From Thermoplasmata archaeon (GTDB lineage Archaea; Thermoplasmatota; Thermoplasmata; Thermoplasmatales; Thermoplasmataceae), in assembly GCA_021811505.1 (NCBI GenBank), contig JAJZOM010000229.1, positions 1 through 6,491 of the forward strand: DNA of 6,491 bases, read 5' to 3'. The position numbers were made by a program, and so were the translations under genes. The notes below the pieces were generated by a model, which saw only the letters and a list, made by a program, of their open reading frames with translations, had not been told where the DNA came from and made no database searches. This document shows, piece after piece, positions 1 through 6,491 of this stretch. Every line of letters begins with the position of its first letter. The stretch's first letter is position 1.

Positions 1-1
1 T

Positions 2-370
2 GAAACCGACGTGGAAAGGATGCGTTCCAGGATATTTTCCGATGCTCAATTAAGCTCACAGCTTCTTCGTATTTCTGTCAAACTTGACGAGAATATTCCA
101 GACGATGCATTCCGTTCTCTCTCATCCCTGCGTTCGGAATTGATGGAAAACGCACTGTATGTAGACTGGCCGGAGGAATCAATGCTTCAGCCTGTAGGTT
201 CAACTGATAATTTGCCGCCGGGCCTCATGTCCGATATGGCTGCTCTGCTCCACGCACTTTCTGAAGGAAAAATACCCGACGGTTATGTGAACTATGCCAA
301 CACAGACAAACAGGCTGTTCTTGAGGCCATGTCTCTGCTGAAACGTCTTTCAAAGGAGGGAAATTTCTGA
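2..370 (+). CDS. C-terminal fragment of probable SbcD/Mre11-like (YhaO-type) metallophosphoesterase, 5' partial
   Basis: The frame is open from the left edge (base 2) to TGA at 368-370, leaving about 122 residues. The GTG at 11 is probably an internal codon, since nothing resembling a ribosome binding site can be seen before it and the frame runs off the window. The catalytic phosphoesterase domain would lie upstream and is not seen. What remains includes a segment reading SQLLRISVKLDENIPDDAF, followed by a helix and a short strand (ALYVDW). This resembles the C-terminal capping region of DNA-repair exonucleases of the SbcD/YhaO type, but the match is loose. The main argument is context: the next gene is an SMC/SbcC-like ATPase whose start overlaps this stop codon, the usual layout of nuclease-ATPase pairs. 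If correct, the product would be the Mn-dependent nuclease subunit acting on DNA ends with the ATPase. It could instead be an unrelated accessory protein of the ATPase. Confidence 0.55.
   Translation, partial: ETDVERMRSRIFSDAQLSSQLLRISVKLDENIPDDAFRSLSSLRSELMENALYVDWPEESMLQPVGSTDNLPPGLMSDMAALLHALSEGKIPDGYVNYANTDKQAVLEAMSLLKRLSKEGNF
355..359 (+). promoter_or_regulatory. Ribosome binding site GGAGG deciding the CTG start of the SMC-like ATPase
   Basis: A perfect GGAGG lies inside the 3' end of the upstream gene, 7 nt before CTG at 367-369. No ATG, GTG or TTG lies in the ATPase frame between the upstream in-frame stop (TGA, 322-324) and the TTG at 415. The spacing closely matches the 8 nt between GGAGG and the TTG start of the ABC ATPase gene at 3151. 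The site therefore supports CTG as initiator. ATA at 370 and ATT at 373 are less well placed alternatives. Confidence 0.75.
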
Positions 371-3057
371 TAATTGAGGAGATCGCTGTTTGCAACTGGC
401 GTTCATACAGGAAGTTGCATACATTCCGATTCGACCCGAGAATTAATCTGATAGTAGGAAGAAATGAGGCCGGCAAATCCACACTTTTCGAAATTATGAC
501 CAGATTGATGTTTGACAGGCACAATACAAAGAGTGAGGAAATAAGACTTGCACAGCCGCTGGGCAGTTCCCTTGGCCCTGAAGCATGGATGATTTTCACA
601 TCAGGTCAGAAACGATACAGGATCCACAAACGCTTTTTGCAGGATCCCATCAGTGAGTTCTATACCGAAATCAATGGAACGTGGGTCATGAACGATGATG
701 GCGACACTTCTGATATGAAACTGAGGAAGATACTTGGAGGTGAAACGTCTCTGAAAGGCACCGCAAAACCTGAAAATCGCGGTCTTGCACAGGCCCTCTG
801 GTATCTTCAGTCAGACGGGGCAGTTCCACAGAGTGAATGGAATGAAGGAGTAAAGCATGGTATACAGGGGCTGGTTAATCTTGCTGTCAAATCTGATGCC
901 GAAGAGACGTTTCTCAGGAGACTTGAAACCGAATACAGAAAATACTGGACCCCTGAAGGCAGAAAACCGGCTAAAGGCGAAATCGCATCTCTTGAGGCAG
1001 AGATTGATGTGATGGAGAAGGAGCTCTCGGAGTTCCGGGAAGCTGAGTTGAGGCTTAACGGCTTTCGCCAGGACCTTGAAAGTTTGCTGGAGCATAAAAG
1101 GTTAAAATCCGTGGAACTGGAGGCTCAGCAGGCTGAACTGAAAACCCTGTCGAAGAAACTCGATGATGCAGAAATATATGAAAATGAACTGGCAGCATTG
1201 GAGTCAAATGCTGCGGAACTTGAAAAGAACCTGAGGGATCTGCAAAAGGACAGGAGCCTTATACTGGAGAACCGGAAGGAGATTCAATCTCTTGCGGAAG
1301 AAATAGCAATTCTGGAACAGAATCTCTCGGATGAAAAGAGAGAACTCAGGACAGTTTTGGAAAACACCGAAAGGTACAATGCTGATATTAAAAACAGACT
1401 GGAGCCTTCTCTGCAGCTGATAGAAAGAGAACTGAAGGGACTCCAGTCTGCCAGAAACTTGAGGAATCTGGAAAAAAACAGGAATATACTTGAAGATCAT
1501 CTCAGAAGAATCAAAGCGCTGAAAAATGAAATTGAACTGAAGCAGCAGGATCTTTCCGGGCTTTCAGCACCTGATATCAGGGAGATCAGGAAGTTTGAAA
1601 GACTCAATGAAGATTTTGCAAATCTGAATGCTAAGATCGAAGCAAGTGCAGTACGTGTTTACTTTAAATGGCTCGGAGAGAGAAGGGATGTAACTGCAAC
1701 ACCGCCTGCCACTGCTGTTAATGCAGATGAATTCGTTGTAAGAGAGGCAACAGAGTTCAATATTCGCGGAGTGGGGACAATTACAGTTCGCAGCGGTGCT
1801 GAGGAGCTTAAGGAACTTCTCTCCAGGCATGATGATCTTAAAAAGAAAATCGATGGGCTGTATTCCAGATTTGGAGTGAATACATCAGATGAACTTATGA
1901 ATCTCTACGAACGGCGCAGGGAAATTGAGGGTGCAATTGTCAACCTGAAACAGCGCCTTGACGATGTTGAGAGAGCCAATCCGGATGCTGAGACAGAACT
2001 CGAACGCGTTCTCAAAGGCATAGCTGAGGAGAAACGTTTCTCCACATTCTTCGAACTGAGCCCGGAAGACAATAAAGGAAGCGTGATCCGTGAAATGATA
2101 CTGGAGAGGGAAGAGAAGAAGGAGAAACTTATTGGTGATATATCACAGACGCAGAAAACTGCATCAGACGAGAGGAAAAGGTATGAAGATCTGCAGAACG
2201 GAGTCATCTCAATTGCCTCCAAGCTCTCTGACAGAAGGGCCAGAAAACAGAAGGATGAAAATGAAATTGAAAGGGTTTTGAGAAATTATGGCACGTTCGA
2301 CAACCTCGATAATTTAATTGCCGCCGCCGAAAATGACAGGAAAGCCAAAAGCGAAAGACTTGAAACGCTTCGCAAAAACTACGGTGAGAAGGTAACTGCT
2401 CCTAAAGAGAAATACAGCAGGACGGAAGCACTCATCGGCAGGCTGAAGGAGCAGATGCATGGCATCGATATAGAAACAAGCAGGCTGAATGCACTGATAG
2501 AGGGAGATGTCAGCAGGAAAGGGTATACAGCTATGGCCGACCTCGAAATAAAGCTGAATGCGGCTAAAAAACGGGTCAGGATGCTTCAGTTGCGTTCAGA
2601 GGGCGTCAGACTGCTCAAAGAACTTGCAGAGCAATATGAAAAGAGCAAAACAGAAGCTCTTTCTGCACCCGTAAGCCGGAAGCTGGATCCGTGGCTGAAA
2701 TTTCTTACCGATGGCAACTATGGCGCATTGAATCTCGACTTGGAGCTGAAGCCGTCTTCTGTCTCAGTTCCTGTATATGAAAGCTCGATGCCCGTTGAAA
2801 GTCTAAGTCACGGCATGCGTGAACAGATCATTGTTCTGCTTCGCCTTGCAATAGGCGTTATTGCAAGCACGGAGGAGCGAAATCTAATTGTTATTGACGA
2901 CAGGCTGGTCAATGCCGATACTGTCAGGATGAAAAGATTCTGTGACATACTGTCAGATGCTGCAAGGAGTTGCCAGATCATCATTGCGACCTGCAATGAC
3001 ACTCCCTATTCATCCCTGGAATCTAATGTAATACACGTACCGGCCGACGGTGCATGA
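367..3057 (+). CDS. SMC/Rad50/SbcC-like coiled-coil ATPase (YhaN-type, hook-less), CTG start
   Basis: Predicted cytoplasmic ATPase of about 896 aa that would clamp DNA and drive a partner nuclease. The N-terminal head contains strand IIEEIAVCNWRSYRK and then Walker A GRNEAGKST (residues 31-39). A YhaN-like segment GLAQALWYLQSD follows. Long charged heptad-type helices run roughly from 204 to 428 and from 479 to 765. Between them sits a beta-rich insert (about 429-478, ending GVGTITVRSGAEE) with no CxxC zinc hook. The C-terminal head has the ABC signature LSHGMREQ (813-820) and Walker B NLIVIDDRLVNAD (839-851), with the DD pair usual for this subfamily, then a QIIIATCND strand. Starting at TTG 415 would remove the first strand before Walker A, so I choose CTG 367, which is preceded by GGAGG at 355-359. 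The CTG overlaps the upstream TGA by 2 bases, which implies translational coupling. The family is clear; the biological role (end repair, replication fork processing or defence) is inferred. Confidence 0.87.
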   Translation: MIIEEIAVCNWRSYRKLHTFRFDPRINLIVGRNEAGKSTLFEIMTRLMFDRHNTKSEEIRLAQPLGSSLGPEAWMIFTSGQKRYRIHKRFLQDPISEFYTEINGTWVMNDDGDTSDMKLRKILGGETSLKGTAKPENRGLAQALWYLQSDGAVPQSEWNEGVKHGIQGLVNLAVKSDAEETFLRRLETEYRKYWTPEGRKPAKGEIASLEAEIDVMEKELSEFREAELRLNGFRQDLESLLEHKRLKSVELEAQQAELKTLSKKLDDAEIYENELAALESNAAELEKNLRDLQKDRSLILENRKEIQSLAEEIAILEQNLSDEKRELRTVLENTERYNADIKNRLEPSLQLIERELKGLQSARNLRNLEKNRNILEDHLRRIKALKNEIELKQQDLSGLSAPDIREIRKFERLNEDFANLNAKIEASAVRVYFKWLGERRDVTATPPATAVNADEFVVREATEFNIRGVGTITVRSGAEELKELLSRHDDLKKKIDGLYSRFGVNTSDELMNLYERRREIEGAIVNLKQRLDDVERANPDAETELERVLKGIAEEKRFSTFFELSPEDNKGSVIREMILEREEKKEKLIGDISQTQKTASDERKRYEDLQNGVISIASKLSDRRARKQKDENEIERVLRNYGTFDNLDNLIAAAENDRKAKSERLETLRKNYGEKVTAPKEKYSRTEALIGRLKEQMHGIDIETSRLNALIEGDVSRKGYTAMADLEIKLNAAKKRVRMLQLRSEGVRLLKELAEQYEKSKTEALSAPVSRKLDPWLKFLTDGNYGALNLDLELKPSSVSVPVYESSMPVESLSHGMREQIIVLLRLAIGVIASTEERNLIVIDDRLVNADTVRMKRFCDILSDAARSCQIIIATCNDTPYSSLESNVIHVPADGA
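1651..1800 (+). other. Beta-rich insert at the coiled-coil apex of the SMC-like ATPase
   Basis: Residues about 429-478 of the ATPase break the helical coiled-coil pattern. They begin RVYFKWLGERRDVTATPP, pass through a stretch of alternating hydrophobic residues, and end with GVGTITVRSG just before the helices resume (EELKELL). Glycine, proline, threonine and valine replace the Glu/Lys/Leu-rich composition on both sides. There is no cysteine in the segment, so it cannot be a Rad50-type zinc hook. From memory, bacterial YhaN-like ATPases carry a similar small beta domain with a conserved PGVG-like motif near this point. It would be the tip of the coiled-coil arm and might mediate dimerisation or partner binding; that role is inferred. 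Confidence 0.65.
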
Positions 3058-3091
3058 TACCACCGGATCGTCCCGGTCCATTGCAATCAGG

Positions 3092-3099
3092 TTATTAAT
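3092..3099 (+). promoter_or_regulatory. Possible TATA-like box for the ABC exporter operon
   Basis: TTATTAAT sits in the 93-nt gap before the ABC exporter genes. With archaeal spacing of about 25 nt from TATA box to transcription start, RNA would begin near 3120-3123 and give a leader of roughly 30 nt carrying the GGAGG at 3138-3142. No clear purine-rich BRE element precedes it. A second AT-rich stretch at 3120-3130 is too close to the start codon to serve an SD-led mRNA. The operon may instead be read through from the upstream genes. Confidence 0.25.
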
Positions 3100-3137
3100 C
3101 AGCCCGGGATTAGCGGATACATAAAACATATCCAACC

Positions 3138-3142
3138 GGAGG
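3138..3142 (+). promoter_or_regulatory. Ribosome binding site GGAGG for the ABC ATPase (TTG start)
   Basis: GGAGG ends 8 nt before TTG at 3151-3153. An in-frame CTG lies immediately before it at 3148-3150, only 5 nt from the site. TTG is preferred on both codon and spacing grounds, and it places the ISCDGLTKIYG strand, typical of ABC ATPases, right at the N-terminus. Confidence 0.75.
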
Positions 3143-3150
3143 ACAGCCTG

Positions 3151-4065
3151 TTGATTTCATGCGATGGTTTGACAAAGATTTACGGAAAGAGCGGCAGAAA
3201 AGCGCTCGATTCCGTCACCTTCACCACTTCAGGCAGAGGCATCTTCGTTCTCATAGGCAGGAACGGCTCAGGGAAGACGACTATGGTCAGAATATTTTCC
3301 ACCGAGCTCGAGCCGACTGCCGGATCAGTGTCTATTGACGGTGTGGATGTTATCGGCAATCCCGCTGATATCAGGAAAAGGATTGCAATCGTTCCGCAGG
3401 AGGCAAGGACAGTTAACTGGATGACGCCGATGCAAACCGCTTTTTCATATCTTCTGTGGAGGGGATTCAGCAGATCGGAGGCGAAAGAAAGAGCAGCGCG
3501 CTCTCTTGAAGAGCTCGGCATGAATAAATTCGCAAACAGTCTGAACCGTACACTTTCAGGCGGCATGAAGAGGAAGGTACTTGTTGCAACCGTTCTTGCG
3601 TCTGAAGCAGACATTATTTTTCTGGACGAGCCCACAACTGGGCTTGATCCAATATCAAGAAAGGAATTCTGGGAAATTCTGCGCAGAACCTCAAAGGACC
3701 GATTTGTCTTCCTCACAACTCACTATCTGGAAGAAGCCGAAGCACTGGCTGATGAGATATGTATACTGGACAGCGGGAAGCTGATAAGAATTGGGACACT
3801 TCAGAGTTTGAGGAAAAGTATTGATTTCAATTTCAGTCTCAAAGTGCAAAAGGATCGGCCATTCCGCCTGCCTGAAATTGCGGAAGGAGAACTGTTTGAC
3901 GGAACAGACGTTCTGCACATACTGACTGTTGAGGAAGAAGCATACAGCATTTCCCGGGATCTTGCCAAAATTGGCGTACGTTTTACTATAAATCCAGTCT
4001 CACTTGAAGACATATTCTTTTACCTTGTCGCCAAAACCGGAACAATCGCTGACGGGGGAAAGTAA
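3151..4065 (+). CDS. ABC-2 type exporter, ATP-binding subunit (DrrA-like)
   Basis: A 304-aa cytoplasmic nucleotide-binding subunit that would power export by the permease encoded next. All ABC motifs are present: A-loop Tyr11, Walker A GRNGSGKTT (36-44), Q-loop Gln83 in VPQEARTVNWMTP, signature LSGGMKRK (135-142), Walker B DIIFLDEP with catalytic Glu160, D-loop TTGLDP, and H-loop His191 in TTHYLEEAE. The LSGGMKRK signature and the extra C-terminal region of about 80 residues (after SLRKSIDF, ending in SLEDIFFYLVAKTG) are typical of the DrrA/multidrug-type subfamily that pairs with ABC-2 permeases. Length is normal. TTG is the start, set by GGAGG at 3138-3142. The stop lies one base before the ATG of the permease, so the two are probably co-translated. 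The substrate is unknown; lipids, drugs or peptides are all possible for this family. Confidence 0.93.
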   Translation: MISCDGLTKIYGKSGRKALDSVTFTTSGRGIFVLIGRNGSGKTTMVRIFSTELEPTAGSVSIDGVDVIGNPADIRKRIAIVPQEARTVNWMTPMQTAFSYLLWRGFSRSEAKERAARSLEELGMNKFANSLNRTLSGGMKRKVLVATVLASEADIIFLDEPTTGLDPISRKEFWEILRRTSKDRFVFLTTHYLEEAEALADEICILDSGKLIRIGTLQSLRKSIDFNFSLKVQKDRPFRLPEIAEGELFDGTDVLHILTVEEEAYSISRDLAKIGVRFTINPVSLEDIFFYLVAKTGTIADGGK

Positions 4066-4066
4066 A

Positions 4067-4831
4067 ATGGGGAGAAACGCTGGCCAGATTAACCGTAACA
4101 GGTTCAATCAGTTTCTTGCGTCAGTATATGTCAACGCCATCTATGAAATGAAGAACTATCCTGTGGTACTTATCAACACGATGCTCTCACCACTATCATT
4201 TCTGATTCTGATTGTTTTCGTGAGTCACGGAAAACTGATTGGCGAGGCCATAGAGGGAGGACTGATAATGTCCATGTTCGGGGCAGGAACTTCCCTTCTC
4301 TCCGACATGTCTCATCTCAAGAACGATTTCAAGCTGCAGGATATGGTTGTCAGTTCGCCCGCATCGTGGCAGATTTATGTCTCAGGCATGGCTGTCTCGG
4401 AGATAGTTTATTCCCTTCCGGCTCTTGCTGTTCTCGGCATCATGGCGGTGTATTTCATTCATGGCACGTTTGTAAGCCTGCTGACGTTGATGGGTGTGTT
4501 ACTCATGATGTTCGTGACATCTATAGCCATCGGCTATACGTTTGCCACATTTTCAAGCGACATAGTCCAGAGTTTTGCATTTTCAAGGCTGATATCGACC
4601 CTGTTTTCGACCATCCCTCCAGTCTATTATCCGATCACATATATACCGTTACCATACAGGTATTTCGCATATCTGTCCCCTACAACTTATGCCGCTGAAC
4701 TTGCGCAGAATGCCGGAGGTTATATTCAGCTCTCCACACAGGCCGTTGTGATTGACTGGCTCGTGCTGCTTGGTGTAACACTCGCTCTCTTCCTGATAGC
4801 GAGGACAAAAGCCAGATGGAGAGAGAACTGA
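4067..4831 (+). CDS. ABC-2 type exporter, permease subunit (DrrB-like)
   Basis: A 254-aa integral membrane protein, presumably the channel partner of the preceding ATPase. Six hydrophobic segments can be picked out at about 32-53, 60-80, 104-130, 134-160, 166-190 and 225-245. The N-terminus is short and basic (MGRNAGQINRNR) and the tail is charged (RTKARWREN), consistent with both ends in the cytoplasm. The region IPPVYYPITYIPLPYRYF followed by LSPTTYAAELAQ matches the conserved late part of ABC-2 membrane domains. The ATG at 4067 is chosen because it lies one base after the ATPase stop; an upstream TTG at 4004 in frame would overlap the ATPase by 62 bases and add a non-membrane leader. The only SD-like sequence is a G-run at 4054-4058, so reinitiation after the upstream stop may drive translation. 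Substrate unknown. Confidence 0.9.
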   Translation: MGRNAGQINRNRFNQFLASVYVNAIYEMKNYPVVLINTMLSPLSFLILIVFVSHGKLIGEAIEGGLIMSMFGAGTSLLSDMSHLKNDFKLQDMVVSSPASWQIYVSGMAVSEIVYSLPALAVLGIMAVYFIHGTFVSLLTLMGVLLMMFVTSIAIGYTFATFSSDIVQSFAFSRLISTLFSTIPPVYYPITYIPLPYRYFAYLSPTTYAAELAQNAGGYIQLSTQAVVIDWLVLLGVTLALFLIARTKARWREN

Positions 4832-4843
4832 CATTGTTTCATT

Positions 4844-6491
4844 TCACTCCACCTTCGTTTGCTTCAGATGACTGTCAAACCAACCGCAGATTGATTGCAA
4901 CCTTTCAATTCTGTGATGCGGTTTGCCGCTCCTGGACAGCTCATGATTCTCTCCCGGAAACAGCTTCATCTCCACCTCCTTACCGAAGAATTTCAGTGCA
5001 GAATAGAACTGATAAGCCTGCTCTACAGGGCACCTGTAATCTTCCTCCGAGTGTATTATGAGCAATGGTGTTTTAACTTTCTCCGCAAATTTGAGCGGGG
5101 ATTTATCCCAGTATGCCGCGATGTTTTCCCATGGGCTTCCACCTATCTGGTCCCCGTTAAACCACGGTCCGATATCCGATGTTCCGAAGAAGGAGATCTG
5201 ATTGCTTATAGATCTTTGCGTTACGGCTGCCTTGAACAGGGATGTGTGGCCTATTATCCAGTTTGTCATGAACCCGCCGTAAGAGCCGCCTGTGACACCG
5301 AGTCTTGTAGCGTCAATGCTCCTGTATCTAAGCAGTGCGGCTTCCACCCCCTTCATCAGATCCTGGTAGTCGCCTTCTCCGAAATGCTCTCTGACAGCCT
5401 GGGAAAATGAATTTTCATAGCCGTCGCTTCCCCGCGGGTTGAAGTAAACCACAGCATATCCACTCGATGCCAAAAGTTGAAATTCAAACATGAACGCATT
5501 GCCGTATGCCGTCTTGGGTCCCCCATGTATTTCCAGTATTCCTGGTTTCTTCTTTCTGCCGTAAGACAGATACCAGCCGTCAATTGTTGCACCGTCAAAC
5601 GAAGAGAAATTGAAATGCTCGGCCTTCCTGAGTCTCCTCGCCTCAATCTCCCTGTTCAAATTCGTCAACCTATCTGTCTTTCCTGATTCGAATGCATATA
5701 GTTCCGTCGGAAGTGATGAATCCTGTGCTATTATCGCGAACCCGTCTCCAAGGAAATCAAACGATTCTATGCTGCCCTCAAAATCGTCGACCTTCTTTGT
5801 CTTTCCCGATGCAATATCTGTTACGTAGATATTGCACATTCCGCCGTCTGTGGCCGTATAATACAGGAGTCTGGCATCATCACTCCATTTCAGAAGCGTG
5901 TCTGTGGCTGTTCTGCTGTCTGAATTGACTGAATTGCCAGGATTCCTGTCAAGATCCGATATGTGTCTCATATCTTTCCCGGTAGCCGATATGATGCTTG
6001 TCAGGCTATGCCGGAACAGCCCATTTTTCAAATCCCTGTATAGAAATGCAATCTGCTTTCCGTCCGGCGAAAATGCGGGAAAGCTGTATCCGGCAGGCTT
6101 GCCCGTGATGCTCTTCAATTCCCCTCCGCCAGCATCACATGTGTAGAGATCTGTCGTATAGACATCCCAGGCATCCTTTCTCAACGTCATTACAATCTTT
6201 GAAGCTGCGAGCGAAACATCAAACTGGTTTACGGTTAACGGTCCGTGAGTGATCTGGACGACCTTTCCTTTCAGAGTTGTACGGTAGAGGTGCGTCTCCT
6301 TGTTGTCAAGAAACCCCTTTCCGTTGAAATAAAACGGAAACTTTCTTATTGTCCTGATATCGCTATTATCTTTCCGATTCACTTTCTGCTCCTTTGTTCC
6401 CAGGAAAAATATGCTCTTCCCGTCAGCCGACCATACAGGAGAGGAAATTTTGCCGTCAAATTCGCAGACAGACTCCGCCTCTCCCCCCTCG
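4844..6491 (-). CDS. S9 family serine peptidase (acylaminoacyl-peptidase/prolyl oligopeptidase-like), N-terminus beyond the window
   Basis: The frame runs open from the right edge to TGA at 4844-4846, giving about 548 residues. A GTG at 6380-6382 could be taken as a start, but the codons before it encode SSPVWSADGKSIFFLG, a clear beta-propeller blade, so the true start lies outside. Numbering from that GTG, propeller blades include FPAFSPDGKQIAF (101-113) and LKWSDDARLLYY (164-175). The alpha/beta-hydrolase domain begins near 255, with HGGP (286-289) and NPRGSDGY (315-322) near the oxyanion site. The catalytic triad is complete: Ser367 in GGSYGG (codon 5282-5284), Asp448 in HSEEDYRCPVEQ and His480 in PGENHELS. 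The enzyme would cleave short peptides or remove N-acylated residues after substrate passes the propeller; location is unknown because any signal peptide would be off-window. The usual family length of about 600-680 aa implies roughly 60-130 missing residues. Exact specificity cannot be told. Confidence 0.94.
   Translation of the reverse strand, partial: EGGEAESVCEFDGKISSPVWSADGKSIFFLGTKEQKVNRKDNSDIRTIRKFPFYFNGKGFLDNKETHLYRTTLKGKVVQITHGPLTVNQFDVSLAASKIVMTLRKDAWDVYTTDLYTCDAGGGELKSITGKPAGYSFPAFSPDGKQIAFLYRDLKNGLFRHSLTSIISATGKDMRHISDLDRNPGNSVNSDSRTATDTLLKWSDDARLLYYTATDGGMCNIYVTDIASGKTKKVDDFEGSIESFDFLGDGFAIIAQDSSLPTELYAFESGKTDRLTNLNREIEARRLRKAEHFNFSSFDGATIDGWYLSYGRKKKPGILEIHGGPKTAYGNAFMFEFQLLASSGYAVVYFNPRGSDGYENSFSQAVREHFGEGDYQDLMKGVEAALLRYRSIDATRLGVTGGSYGGFMTNWIIGHTSLFKAAVTQRSISNQISFFGTSDIGPWFNGDQIGGSPWENIAAYWDKSPLKFAEKVKTPLLIIHSEEDYRCPVEQAYQFYSALKFFGKEVEMKLFPGENHELSRSGKPHHRIERLQSICGWFDSHLKQTKVE

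Noticed and set aside
1905..2222. Serine/arginine-rich 105-aa minus-strand ORF inside the SMC-like ATPase
   Set aside because: Its composition is what results from reading a Glu/Lys/Arg-rich coiled-coil gene on the opposite strand; not a real gene.
3062..3077. Small hairpin (ACCGG, 6-nt loop, CCGGT) just after the SMC-like ATPase stop, as a terminator
   Set aside because: The stem is only 5 bp and no T-tract follows; archaeal termination does not generally need such hairpins, so support is too weak.
3180..3716. 178-aa minus-strand ORF opposite the ABC ATPase
   Set aside because: It is antisense to a gene with a full set of ABC motifs, has low-complexity Ser/Arg-rich content and no recognisable domain; it is a shadow frame.
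4004..4066. Longer N-terminus for the permease from TTG 4004
   Set aside because: It would overlap the end of the ATPase gene by 62 bases with a leader unlike ABC-2 permeases. ATG 4067, one base after the ATPase stop, is a better start.
4895..5410. 171-aa plus-strand ORF opposite the S9 peptidase
   Set aside because: It lies entirely antisense to the catalytic domain, whose Ser, Asp and His motifs are intact; it has no recognisable motif or ribosome binding site.
6380..6382. GTG as start of the S9 peptidase, giving 512 aa
   Set aside because: The reading frame stays open for the remaining 108 bases to the edge and encodes a typical beta-propeller blade (SPVWSADGKSIFFLG), so the gene is truncated by the window rather than starting here.

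Overview
This window looks like chromosomal DNA from an archaeon, most likely a Thermoplasmata-type lineage. That placement is an inference: it rests on strong GGAGG ribosome binding sites 7-8 nt before non-ATG starts, heavy use of AGG/AGA and ATA codons, mid-range GC by eye, and the resemblance of the exporter and peptidase to archaeal relatives. No rRNA, tRNA or marker gene settles it. I found no mobile element, CRISPR array, RNA gene or long repeat, and no gene-free stretch over 300 bases.

Left part (2-3057, plus strand): a tightly coupled pair. The first gene is cut by the window edge, and only about 122 C-terminal residues remain; they fit the C-terminal part of an SbcD/Mre11-like (YhaO-type) metallophosphoesterase. 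Its stop codon overlaps the start of a large SMC/Rad50/SbcC-like ATPase of about 896 aa. This ATPase has a P-loop head at both ends, two long coiled-coil stretches and, between them, a small beta-rich insert where Rad50 would have a CxxC zinc hook. The pair would form a DNA-end-processing nuclease/ATPase complex. The ATPase almost certainly starts at a CTG codon (367), because no ATG, GTG or TTG can supply the conserved first beta strand.

Middle (3151-4831, plus strand): after a 93-nt gap comes a two-gene ABC-2 type (DrrA/DrrB-like) exporter. It consists of a cytoplasmic ATPase with a complete motif set and a six-helix permease, separated by one base. The substrate cannot be read from the sequence.

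Right part (4844-6491, minus strand): a convergent S9 (prolyl oligopeptidase/acylaminoacyl-peptidase-like) serine peptidase with an intact Ser-Asp-His triad. Its N-terminus lies beyond the window. Only 12 bases separate its stop from that of the permease.

The three units show no obvious shared pathway. The most noteworthy points are the CTG start with its stop/start overlap, and the hook-less SMC-like ATPase of a bacterial YhaN-like type in a probable archaeon.
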